Source: an uncultured Verrucomicrobiota bacterium
GTDB lineage: Bacteria > Verrucomicrobiota > Verrucomicrobiia > Opitutales > Opitutaceae
Reading direction: 5' to 3'
NCBI GenBank assembly: GCA_903876795.1
Contig: CAIRBK010000030.1
Coordinates: 1 to 36,929, forward strand
Length of the DNA stretch: 36,929 nt
Shown piece after piece: positions 1 to 7,888 of this stretch. The notes beneath the pieces are model-generated. The model was given only the letters and a program-made list of their open reading frames with translations. It had not been told where the DNA came from and did no database searches. The stretch's first letter is position 1. Each line of letters opens with the position of its first letter. The translations under genes and the position numbers were made by a program.

Positions 1-168
1 GACCCACGCCTTCCCGCACTCAAACCACGTGAAATCATGATATTAAACACCTGTTAACCCACGCTTTTTGCGAGTGCACTCACGCTGGCCTCAGCAGGAT
101 GATTTAAAATCACATCTGGAAATGAAATTAGGACCTCCCTCAAACCAAACGGCGAACCCGCCCACTAC

Positions 169-1704
169 ATGGGCTATCTCGTTCTCCAATCGGAAAACGA
201 CAAAGTCTTCGACGTCATCGACGGCCAGCAGCGCCTCACCACCCTAAGTCTGATTGTTTTAGCGGTCCTAAAAAACCTTCGCCGCTTGGTCGAGACCGGC
301 AAAGACGCCGAGGCCAACAAACAACGCCAAGAGCAAATCCGACAAACCTACATAGGTTACCTCGACCCCGTCACCCTCGTCCCGCGCTGCAAGCTCAGCC
401 TCAACCGCAACAACGATAACTACTACCAAACTTACCTTGTTCCTCTTGAGGCCCTGCCCGTTCGCGGCTTCCGCGCGTCCGAGCATTCCCTGCGCAAGGC
501 CTTCGAGTGGTTTGATCGCCGCATTGCCGAGGAATACGTCAAAAACAACCCTAACCCAGGCGTCGCCTTGGCCACCTTTGTAGAAGGCATGAGCGACAAG
601 CTCTTCTTCACTGTCATCACCGTCACCAACGAGCTCAATGCTTACAAAGTTTTCGAGACCCTAAACGCACGCGGGGTGCGTCTCTCTTCGACCGATTTGC
701 TCAAAAACTACCTCTTCTCCTTGCTCCACCGCGAGGGACAACATGAGCACGAGATTAAGAACTTGGAAAACCGTTGGGAAGCCATGGTCGGCCGCCTCGG
801 CAGCGAGAGTTTTCCGGATTTTCTCCGGGTTCACTGGAACAGCCGCAACGCCTTCGTGCGCCAGACCGAACTATTCAAAACCATCCGCAACCGCATGTCC
901 TCGCGCGAGGCCGTCTTCGATCTCATCCGTCGCATGGAGCAGGATGTCGAAACCTACGTCGCTCTCACCCAGCCCGAAACCTCCGATTGGTCGCCCGAGG
1001 CCAAACAGTATGTCAAAGAGCTAAGAATGTTTAGCGTGCGCCAGCCCTTCCCCCTGCTTCTTAGCGCCAAGCGCACCCTCCCCGAGGGTTTTGTCTCCCT
1101 CCTCCGCGCCTGTTCCGTTGTATCCTTCCGTTACAACGTGATCGGTAGCCAGCCAGCCAACGAGCAAGAACGCGTCTATAATTCGGTCGCCACAAAGGTG
1201 GCCTCCGGCGAGCTAAACACCGCCTCGGCCATTATCGCAGGACTCTCAACCATCTACCCCAACGACAAATTCTTTAAAGAAGCGTTCTCCGAAAAATCCA
1301 TTCGCACCACCCAGTCCCGCAATAAACGCATCGTTCGTTATATCCTCTGCGCCCTGGAGTATAAACTCACCCAAACCGACCTCGATTTCGATAGCATCGC
1401 GTTTAATATCGAACACGTCCTCCCGGAAAATCCCGGCGCGGGCTGGGACGCCTTTTCCGAAAACGAACTCGAAGCGCTCACCTATCGGCTGGGCAACCTC
1501 GCCCTGCTCGCCAACGGCACCAATAAAGACATCGGCAACGCCCCCTTCGCCGCCAAAAAACCCGCCTACGCTACCAGCACCTTTGCCGCCACCCGCAAAC
1601 TCGCCGAGGAAAACGACGACTGGACCCCGGAGCGCCTCGCCGCCCGGCAAAACTGGATGGCGAACCAAGCCACCTCCATCTGGCGCATCGACCAACTTTC
1701 CTGA
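169..1704 (+). CDS. DUF262/DUF1524 (GmrSD-like) protein, N-terminally truncated
   Basis: DUF262 plus DUF1524 proteins include the GmrSD type IV restriction enzymes, which cut modified phage DNA; this is a family-based role. The DGQQR motif of DUF262 is at residues 18-22. The C-terminal third has the HNH-like DUF1524 pattern: IEHVLP near residue 419, then RLGNLALL, an N-rich stretch and the F-x-x-K-K-x-x-Y segment. The first ATG is already inside the domain. The same frame stays family-like upstream (NEIRTSLKPNGEPAHY, from position 121) but meets a TGA at 100-102 with no usable start codon between. The usual first 50-60 residues, with the F-x-R-x-Y-x-W motif, are absent in all three forward frames of 1-120. 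I infer a 5' deletion, so activity is doubtful. The Mod remnant begins 5 nt downstream, which suggests an original shared operon. Confidence 0.8.
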   Translation: MGYLVLQSENDKVFDVIDGQQRLTTLSLIVLAVLKNLRRLVETGKDAEANKQRQEQIRQTYIGYLDPVTLVPRCKLSLNRNNDNYYQTYLVPLEALPVRGFRASEHSLRKAFEWFDRRIAEEYVKNNPNPGVALATFVEGMSDKLFFTVITVTNELNAYKVFETLNARGVRLSSTDLLKNYLFSLLHREGQHEHEIKNLENRWEAMVGRLGSESFPDFLRVHWNSRNAFVRQTELFKTIRNRMSSREAVFDLIRRMEQDVETYVALTQPETSDWSPEAKQYVKELRMFSVRQPFPLLLSAKRTLPEGFVSLLRACSVVSFRYNVIGSQPANEQERVYNSVATKVASGELNTASAIIAGLSTIYPNDKFFKEAFSEKSIRTTQSRNKRIVRYILCALEYKLTQTDLDFDSIAFNIEHVLPENPGAGWDAFSENELEALTYRLGNLALLANGTNKDIGNAPFAAKKPAYATSTFAATRKLAEENDDWTPERLAARQNWMANQATSIWRIDQLS

Positions 1705-1709
1705 TCACC

Positions 1710-2273
1710 GTGTCCGCCAAGAAAACCAAACTCGAACTGACTTGGATTGGAAAAGAGAACCGGCCTCGGCTGGAGCCGCGCATCCTCATCCCCGACGACT
1801 CCAAATCCTACCACGCCAAGCATCGCGTTTCGGAGAATGATATTTTTGATAATCGACTCATTTTCGGCGATAACCACCTCGCGCTAAAAGCGCTGGAACA
1901 CGAGTTCGTTGGCAAAGTTAAATGCGTCTTTATTGATCCGCCCTACAACACCGGCAGCGCATTTGCCCAGTATGACGATGGTATTGAGCACTCTTTGTGG
2001 CTGTCTCTAATACGGCCTCGCATAGAACTAATTCACCGTCTGCTAAAGCCCAGCGCCTACACCGCGTCCGCCGATAGCCCACCGTTGAACTTCCGCCATT
2101 CCCCGGCCGACAAGAGCAACATGGCGAAGTATCTCTTCGGCGGTTTCACCAAGTGCCTCTATCCCGTGCAGAAATTCCAATCCGACTCCGAGCGGAAGCT
2201 CGCAGTCATCTTGGAGCGCGAGGCAGTCAAATGGTTCAAGCCCGCGAAGGGACAGTTCCAGATCCAGAAATAA
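1710..2273 (+). pseudogene. Type III restriction-modification remnant: Mod N-terminus fused to a Res fragment
   Basis: This open frame of 187 residues is a chimera. Residues 1 to about 113 match the start of a type III DNA methyltransferase (Mod): KLELTWIGKENRPRLEPR, then the FDNRLIFGDN segment, then the catalytic DPPYNTGSAF motif near residues 76-85. Just after LIHRLLKP the methyltransferase pattern stops. The frame continues as a late piece of the restriction/helicase subunit (Res): NFRHSPADKSN, KYLFGGF, CLYPVQKF, SDSERKLAVILE and KWFKPAKGQFQI. It ends before the Res PD-(D/E)XK nuclease motif. Most of Mod, including the AdoMet-binding motif and target recognition region, is gone, as are the helicase and nuclease parts of Res. 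It cannot methylate or cut DNA in the usual way. The junction is near 2050. The gene starts 5 nt after the DUF262 stop. Confidence 0.8.
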
Positions 2274-2290
2274 GCCTGCTTAACCCGTCG

Positions 2291-3139
2291 ATGGGGGACT
2301 ACGTGATCGCGAGATACGCAAAAGAACCACAGGAGGTGGCCGGTATTATAATTAACATAGGTTCGGTTCCTGCGCTGGTGAAGTTGCGGTCGATGAACGG
2401 CTCGGCAATTGTTAGTCCTCGCTTCTACAGCGAGGCCTGCACGCTGTTGGCGAACTATTACTCATCAACACCCGTCGATATAAAGTTGAAGATTAAGCTG
2501 GCATCAATGATTGCTAATATAAAGTCGCCCAGTGCCTCGTGCTTGGCGTTCGCGGATACAATCACCGCAGACATACCGCGAGTCGCCGCTCCGGTCTTAT
2601 CGCAAAAATCATTTCATTCCGACTTAATCGATTTAATTGAATATGGCTACAACCGAGAGATATTCAATGAAGAATCTTCCGATGCCGAAGGCTTCCTTTT
2701 CGAGCTGGCAGGAAAAAGACTGAGTATTGATGATCAGCGATCCCTTTCTGCGGTGCTCGACCTACAGCCAATTGGAAATAAGGAAGAACTTATTACTGCC
2801 TTCCGAGCGTCGGTTGTATCCATGCTTTCAGGTGAAATCGACTCACTTGTTGAAGATCGTGGAGTGATTGAGGACGTGATCGATTCCGAGAATCTTGGAG
2901 ACGCACGTAAAGATGTTCGTCGATTCGTAGACGGATTTTTCGACGACTACTATATCGAGTTCACTCAATCCGATGTGGAAGAAGTCGCAGACTCGTGCGA
3001 CGTTAGCGGAATCATTTCACGTAACCGTGAGGCGCACGAAGAATGGTCTCGAACAAGGAATGAGCCGAGGATAAATCTGGCTGTTCACGACGACGCCTTT
3101 ATCGACGAGTTGTTCCGCTCCGACTTTCCTCCTATTTGA
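2291..3139 (+). CDS. Hypothetical protein, possible C-terminal remnant of a STAND-type NTPase
   Basis: No catalytic motif is visible in these 282 residues. The same frame reads ISLLNPS directly before the ATG, giving a continuous NPSMGDYV segment. This resembles the NPS-x-x-DF motif that follows the NTPase part of novel STAND (nSTAND3-like) proteins. The acidic end (DDAFIDELF) would also suit the C-terminus of such a protein. I therefore suspect a gene that lost its N-terminal nuclease and NTPase domains, joined to the Res fragment around 2270-2276. The assignment rests on short motifs only and could be wrong. Base composition is clearly poorer in G+C than the flagellar region. No ribosome binding site is evident before 2291. 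It ends 38 nt before the GHKL gene. Confidence 0.5.
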   Translation: MGDYVIARYAKEPQEVAGIIINIGSVPALVKLRSMNGSAIVSPRFYSEACTLLANYYSSTPVDIKLKIKLASMIANIKSPSASCLAFADTITADIPRVAAPVLSQKSFHSDLIDLIEYGYNREIFNEESSDAEGFLFELAGKRLSIDDQRSLSAVLDLQPIGNKEELITAFRASVVSMLSGEIDSLVEDRGVIEDVIDSENLGDARKDVRRFVDGFFDDYYIEFTQSDVEEVADSCDVSGIISRNREAHEEWSRTRNEPRINLAVHDDAFIDELFRSDFPPI

Positions 3140-3177
3140 TTGGGTAGTCATATCTCCAACGACCACACCATTTATCC

Positions 3178-5226
3178 ATGGCCACCAAAATCCCCGTCAA
3201 CCTCTCGATAGACTACCTCAAGTCAATCACGGTAACGAGCCGTCCTCTTTTGGCGTTGTCGGAGGTGATTTGGAATGGGCTCGATGCGGATGCGCAGCGC
3301 GTATCCATACGTTTTGATCGCAACAAGCTGGACACGGTGGAGGCCATTCGGGTGATCGATGATGGTTCTGGCATCGACTACGATCATGCAGGAGTCTTGT
3401 TCGGCACGCTCGGTGACAGTTGGAAGAAGACCAAGAATCGAACGACCGGCGGCCGTGGCTTGCACGGCAAGAACGGCAAGGGTCGTTTCCGCGCGTTCAG
3501 TTTGGGTAGTCGCATCACTTGGGCGACGATTTCCCATCGCGAGGGCACTGTCCTGATCTCATATCGCATCGCAGGCACAACAACGGCGTTAAAGGATTTC
3601 GACGTGAGCGATCCGGTGCCCATGAAAAATGGGGCCAAGCCAGGCACGGAAGTGTTGATCGAAAACCTGCACAAGGAGTTTGGCTCACTTACTCACTCTG
3701 ATGCGGCTCTCGATGTTACGCGGGAATTCGCGAGCTATTTGGCGAAACATCCCAACGTGGTCATCGACTACGATGGCGTGGTTCTCGACCCACGCAGTGT
3801 GCAGATTTGCGCTGCTGATTTACCTTGTGCCGAGGTGACGCTTTCCAACGGCACGACGACAACGCCCATGGTGCGGGTAGTCGAATGGAAGACCAAGGTC
3901 GAACGCAGCCTTCATCTTTGCGACGAGACAGGCGTGTCGTTTCATGAGGTGAAACTGGGAACAGGAGTGCGCGCACCGGGGTTCAATTTCACGGCCTATC
4001 TTCTTTGCGACGTCATTCGCGAAATGGATAAGGACAACAAACTCATACTTGAAGATCTCCATCCTGACATCGAAGCACTCGTCGATACCGCGAAAAAGAC
4101 GCTGAAGGGGTATTTTCGGAAGCGAGAAGCCGAAGACCTTTCCAAGGCGGTCGCCCGCTGGAAAGCGGAGAAAATTTACCCCTACGAGGAAAAACCCGAT
4201 CTGACTCCCGTCGAAGAGGCGGAGCGCCAGGTGTTCGATATCGTGGCGATCAACGTTCAGGAATACTTGCCAGATTTCGAAGAATCCGCGCAGTCGTCGA
4301 AACGCTTCACGTTTCGCCTCCTTTCTCAGGCCATAAAAGACAATCCTGAGTCGCTGCAAAAAATCATCGGCGAGGTATTGGCCCTCAAAACAGATGCGCA
4401 AAACGATTTGGCGGAATTGCTCGAACGAACGCCGCTAGCTGCGATCATTCACGCGGCAAAAATCGTCACTAACAGGCTCGATTTCGTGAAGGGCATAGAG
4501 GATCTGCTCTTCGACAAGGACACCAAGAAGGTGCTGCTTGAGCGAGATCAGCTCCACAAAATCCTCGAAAACGAAGCGTGGATTTTCAGCGAAGAGTTCG
4601 CTCTGGCGGGCAGCGAAAAGACACTCGAAGAGGTTTTGAATCTTCACCTCGATAAGTTGGGGAAGCGAGAAGATGATCCCGATCCCGTCGAAGTGGGCGA
4701 CGGCAAGCGTGGTCGGGTGGATCTTATGTTTCACAAGGCAGTGCAGCCCCGGACAGGAGAATTTGATTACATGGTCGTGGAGTTGAAACGGCCGTCGCAG
4801 AAGATTAATGACGAGGTCCTGGCCCAGGTAAAAAAATACGCCTACGCAGTTGCCCGCGATCCACGGTTTCACGGTGTTCCGATTCGCTGGACCTTCGTGG
4901 CGGTCTCAAACGAGTTGGACGACTTTGCCCAGCGGGAGGCCAATCAGCGAAACCGTCCCAGGGGGCTAGTCTCGGATGATTCTGAATTTCATATCCGTGT
5001 TTGGGCCAAGACGTGGTCTGAAATCTTCAATGATGCTCGGTCGAGGCTGCGCTTTTTCAAGGATCAGCTCGCCTATGAGGCCGACCGCGACAGCGCGCGG
5101 GCTTACCTCAAGGCCAAGCACGACAAGTTTCTGCCAACGCCCGAGCAGGTGGAGGCTGTGGGGAAACAAACGGAAAAGAATGACGCCCAGGAGACTTCTA
5201 CCGCGAAAACTGCACCAACCTCGTGA
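3178..5226 (+). CDS. GHKL ATPase fused to a Shedu/DUF4263-like PD-(D/E)XK nuclease domain
   Basis: This 682-residue protein appears complete. The N-terminus is a GHKL (Hsp90/MutL/MORC-type) ATPase: N-box E29-x3-N33-x2-D36-A, the DDGSGI box at 61-66, and the glycine-rich lid GGRGLHGKNGKGR at 91-103. A charged helical middle region (about 300-480) follows. The C-terminal part has a nuclease-like core with D515 (RVDLMF) and E535-L-K537 (VVELKRPS), then a QVKKYAYAV helix and a hydrophobic strand. This is the order seen in DUF4263/Shedu nucleases. GHKL ATPases of the MutL/MORC type are known in restriction-modification and other defence operons. I infer an ATP-controlled DNA-cleaving defence protein. 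It shows no damage, unlike the three genes before it, and whether it acts alone is unknown. Confidence 0.8.
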   Translation: MATKIPVNLSIDYLKSITVTSRPLLALSEVIWNGLDADAQRVSIRFDRNKLDTVEAIRVIDDGSGIDYDHAGVLFGTLGDSWKKTKNRTTGGRGLHGKNGKGRFRAFSLGSRITWATISHREGTVLISYRIAGTTTALKDFDVSDPVPMKNGAKPGTEVLIENLHKEFGSLTHSDAALDVTREFASYLAKHPNVVIDYDGVVLDPRSVQICAADLPCAEVTLSNGTTTTPMVRVVEWKTKVERSLHLCDETGVSFHEVKLGTGVRAPGFNFTAYLLCDVIREMDKDNKLILEDLHPDIEALVDTAKKTLKGYFRKREAEDLSKAVARWKAEKIYPYEEKPDLTPVEEAERQVFDIVAINVQEYLPDFEESAQSSKRFTFRLLSQAIKDNPESLQKIIGEVLALKTDAQNDLAELLERTPLAAIIHAAKIVTNRLDFVKGIEDLLFDKDTKKVLLERDQLHKILENEAWIFSEEFALAGSEKTLEEVLNLHLDKLGKREDDPDPVEVGDGKRGRVDLMFHKAVQPRTGEFDYMVVELKRPSQKINDEVLAQVKKYAYAVARDPRFHGVPIRWTFVAVSNELDDFAQREANQRNRPRGLVSDDSEFHIRVWAKTWSEIFNDARSRLRFFKDQLAYEADRDSARAYLKAKHDKFLPTPEQVEAVGKQTEKNDAQETSTAKTAPTS

Positions 5227-5510
5227 CGTCGTAGGGTCTGGCGGACTGTGAGGCAAATGAGGCGAATGGCAGGCTTTGTCTCTGCGGTGTCGTTTGGAAT
5301 TCCCTCATTGAGCATCTTTGTTGGCCTTCTCCAAATACGAGAGTTGAGAGCGGAAACGCTAATTTGACTCTCCGAAGTTCGGATTTCCAAGGTCGTCGGG
5401 CAGCCAATGAGTGAAGCCCGGCCCCGGGCCAAAAGGATGCCCGCGACCCGGCAGCGTTCCGGTTGGCGGCCCAGGCAGGCGCGCAGTGGATGCGGCGCCT
5501 CGGATTTTTG

Positions 5511-5879
5511 CTAGGCGCGGCGGGAGTATGCCTTGATGGCGCCGGCGGGCGACACGGGCGGCGGGGACTCGGGACGGGAGGGCGCCAGGCTGCAACGCAG
5601 GAGCAACTGCTCGTTTTCACGATCCAGGTGGAGTATCTGCAACGAACGCTGGCGGGCGCGCTCGAGGAGTTCCCCGCCATGATCGTCGGCGGCGCGAGGA
5701 TGGGCGCGCAGCTCGGCCAGGCTGGCGTCGAGGCGGGCCGAGAGGGCCTGCTTGCGTTCACGCCAGGCGGCGTCCGGGGGATGACGGAGTTGTTTGAGAA
5801 TGCGGTTTTCCTCCAGGCAGAGCTGGTGGAGCTCGTCACACAGGGCCAGGTGGCGGGCGAGGATTTCGGGGAGACTCAT
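5511..5879 (-). CDS. FlgN-like flagellar export chaperone (putative)
   Basis: This small, mostly helical protein of 122 residues has a leucine-heptad N-terminus (LCDELHQLCLEENRILKQ) of the kind found in FlgN family chaperones, which hold the hook-associated proteins FlgK and FlgL before export. The C-terminal 25 residues are proline- and serine-rich. Its start overlaps the stop of the TPR gene by 4 nt (ATGA), so the two are translationally coupled. It is the last gene of a three-gene unit headed by a sigma-28-like promoter at 7683-7710, which suits a late flagellar role. Similarity is at the level of size, helix pattern and context, so another small coiled-coil protein is possible. Confidence 0.5.
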   Translation of the reverse strand: MSLPEILARHLALCDELHQLCLEENRILKQLRHPPDAAWRERKQALSARLDASLAELRAHPRAADDHGGELLERARQRSLQILHLDRENEQLLLRCSLAPSRPESPPPVSPAGAIKAYSRRA

Positions 5880-7141
5880 GGGTGCGTGATCGCGAGGGGA
5901 GGCGTTGCCGGACGCAAGGCTTGGATTTGCTCGCGGGTGGCGACGGCCCAGGAAAGTTGGGAGGAGCGCCAGGTCGCCATGCGCACGATGTCGGCCAGAT
6001 CGGCCGGCGGGGGATCGCCGGCGAGTTTCACGATCTGCGCATAGGTGGCGATGGCTTCGGTGGGTTGCTCAAGACGCTCCTGGCAGAGGCCGAGTTGGTA
6101 GAGCACGGGCAGGCGCCAGGCCGGGGTCGTATCGAGCCCGTCGAGCGCGCGATAGACCAGCAGGGCGGAGGTGAATTCGCCCTGTTGGTAGAGCTGGTTG
6201 GCGAGCTGGTTGCCGGTGCGGCGCTGCCAGGCCCGCCAGTTGCCGGACTGGTCGGCGCGGGCCCGCTCGTAGTGGAGGAGATCTAGGGTCACTCGCAGCG
6301 ATTCGTCGCGGCGGCCGTTTTCACCAAGCACTTGGGCTAGGAGGAAACGGGCCTCGGGGCTGTGGGGATCGTCGGGGTCCTGTCCGATGAAGACGGTGAG
6401 CGCGGCAATGGCGGAGGTGTGCTCGCCGGCGCGCAGGAGGCATACGGCGGCCTTGAAGCGGGCTCGGGCGCGGTCGGCGGGCGCGAGGTCAAGCAGGTCG
6501 AGGCGCTTGAAGAAGCGGGCAGCCTCGGTGTAGTTGCCGTCGGCGAGATGGGTCTCGGCGATCTCAAACTGGGCGGTGCGCACGATGCGCCGGTAGCGCT
6601 CGGTCTCCGCCTCGGGCAGCTTGAGCGTGGAGTGGATGACGGAATAAAAGCGGGCGATGGCGAGCTTGGGGCTGCCCAGATCGCGCAAGGTCCGGCCCGA
6701 CTCCAGGAGCGCCGCAGGGATCTCAAGGAAGTCCGGGTGGTTTTTGATCAGGTGCTCGTAGGTGGCGGCGGCCTTCACCCCGTCGCCGGAGAGACGGTAG
6801 GCGCGGGCGATCCCGAGAAGGGCGCGGGCGCTTTCGGTTTCGTCGTCGGTGGCGCGGGCGACTTGCCGGTAGGCGAGGAGGGCCGAGGCGCCGTCGCCGG
6901 AGGCGAGTTTGGCCTCGCCGATCCGCATCAGGCTCGCGCGCTCCTCTGCGGCGACATCGGCTGTGGCCGCAGCCGCTGGGGCCGGCTTGGTGGCGGGCGT
7001 TTCCTTGGCCTCGTGTGCGGCGGGAGTCGCAGGCGGGTGCGCGTCGGCGTGACCGGCGGCCTCCGGCGCCTCGATGGAGGCGACGGAGGGTCGGAGCAGG
7101 GCAACGAACAGGAGGAGCGGGAGGGCGGCGTGGGACTTCAT
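5876..7141 (-). CDS. Exported tetratricopeptide-repeat protein
   Basis: The 421-residue product begins with a signal peptide (LPLLLFVALLRPSVAS, cut near residue 21). An Ala/Pro-rich low-complexity spacer runs to about residue 65. After it come at least seven TPR-type helix pairs, for example GDGASALLAYRQVARA, GDGVKAAATYEHLIKNHP, GNYTEAARFFKRL and LEQPTEAIATYAQIVKLA. It is probably a periplasmic protein-protein scaffold. It overlaps both neighbours by 4 nt: the proline-rich gene upstream and the FlgN-like gene downstream. Expression from the sigma-28-like promoter at 7683-7710 would link it to late flagellar assembly or motility, but the partner is unknown. Confidence 0.75.
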   Translation of the reverse strand: MKSHAALPLLLFVALLRPSVASIEAPEAAGHADAHPPATPAAHEAKETPATKPAPAAAATADVAAEERASLMRIGEAKLASGDGASALLAYRQVARATDDETESARALLGIARAYRLSGDGVKAAATYEHLIKNHPDFLEIPAALLESGRTLRDLGSPKLAIARFYSVIHSTLKLPEAETERYRRIVRTAQFEIAETHLADGNYTEAARFFKRLDLLDLAPADRARARFKAAVCLLRAGEHTSAIAALTVFIGQDPDDPHSPEARFLLAQVLGENGRRDESLRVTLDLLHYERARADQSGNWRAWQRRTGNQLANQLYQQGEFTSALLVYRALDGLDTTPAWRLPVLYQLGLCQERLEQPTEAIATYAQIVKLAGDPPPADLADIVRMATWRSSQLSWAVATREQIQALRPATPPLAITHP

Positions 7142-7623
7142 TTCAACTCATAGGTGGCGCGGCTGACGGGTGCCTCGGGAGGCATGAAAAACGGCAGGAT
7201 CTCGTCGATGCGCACCCCGGCTTTGGGCGCATAAACATCCGGCAGGATTTCGACGCCTCCCGGGATGGCCGGAAGTGCGGGCGTCGCGGGCGGCGTGTTG
7301 ACCGAGGTGGCGGGCGGTGGATGCGCGGGCGGGGCGATCACCTCGGTGCCGGTTTTGGCTTCGAGGGGTTCGATCTCCGGATCGAGTTTGGCCGACGCCG
7401 CATCGGTGGGTCGCACCGGTGGTGGCGGCACCACGGGCACCGGGGCGAAGCGGAGGGCCTGCGGAGAGGCTTGCACCAGGTAGGGAAGCGAGGCTTCGGA
7501 ACGCGTGGAGGCTTGATTGGCCGCCAGGATCGTTACCAGGATGCAGGCCGCCGGAGTGCCGAGTCGCTTGGCTCCGGTGCGGATGCGCACCGATCCGGAT
7601 GGACGCGGAAATTGGGCGGACAT
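7138..7623 (-). CDS. Proline-rich membrane-anchored or exported protein of unknown function
   Basis: I chose the ATG at 7621-7623, giving 161 residues starting MSAQFPRPSG. A longer frame to 7692 would run through the sigma-28-like promoter and is unlikely. A basic N-terminus is followed by a hydrophobic stretch (TPAACILVTILAANQA, about 24-40) that could be a signal or anchor. The middle is rich in proline and alanine (VPVVPPPPVRP, PPAHPPPATS), as in a periplasm-spanning linker. The end holds short conserved-looking segments (GVEILPDVYAPKAGVRIDEILPFFMPP). It is the first gene of the unit with the TPR and FlgN-like genes and overlaps the TPR gene by 4 nt. No family is recognised. Confidence 0.6.
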   Translation of the reverse strand: MSAQFPRPSGSVRIRTGAKRLGTPAACILVTILAANQASTRSEASLPYLVQASPQALRFAPVPVVPPPPVRPTDAASAKLDPEIEPLEAKTGTEVIAPPAHPPPATSVNTPPATPALPAIPGGVEILPDVYAPKAGVRIDEILPFFMPPEAPVSRATYELK

Positions 7624-7682
7624 GGGAGGGTGGTTCGGTGTTATGTGGGCACAGTTCCATCCTGATTTGGGTTCGATGAGGT

Positions 7683-7710
7683 ATATCGGCACTGCGGGGG
7701 GAAAACTTTA
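7683..7710 (-). promoter_or_regulatory. Sigma-28 (FliA)-like promoter upstream of the proline-rich/TPR/FlgN-like unit
   Basis: On the - strand the sequence reads TAAAGTTT (TAAA at 7707-7710) and GCCGATAT (7683-7690), with 16 nt between TAAA and GCCGATAT. The FliA consensus is TAAAGTTT-N11-GCCGATAA, so both boxes match with one extra spacer base. Transcription would start near 7676, about 50 nt before the ATG at 7623. Confidence 0.65.
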
Positions 7711-7756
7711 GGATGTTTCCGGGGTTTTCCATTCAGACATCTCAAGGGCCTCCCGC

Positions 7757-7772
7757 CGGCGTCGACACGCCG
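7757..7772. repeat. Small perfect hairpin in the gap between the HDOD and proline-rich genes
   Basis: The arms CGGCGT and ACGCCG pair over 6 bp around the loop CGAC. No T-tract follows on either strand, so it is not a clear terminator. It lies between the end of the HDOD gene (7889) and the sigma-28-like promoter. Confidence 0.35.
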
Positions 7773-7888
7773 CAGGGCCGGGGCAGCTCCTGCGGTGGTC
7801 CGCTGCGCCGAATCGACATCAATAGAGAGCCTCCAACCAGGAGCTTGGCGGAGGCCCGCGGGCATCGACCGACGGTACAAGCCGAGGC

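Noticed and set aside
2040-2075. GCCGATAG preceded by TAAAG on the + strand, resembling a sigma-28 promoter
   Set aside because: The spacing is 22 nt, and it lies inside the Mod-Res remnant with no motility gene downstream.
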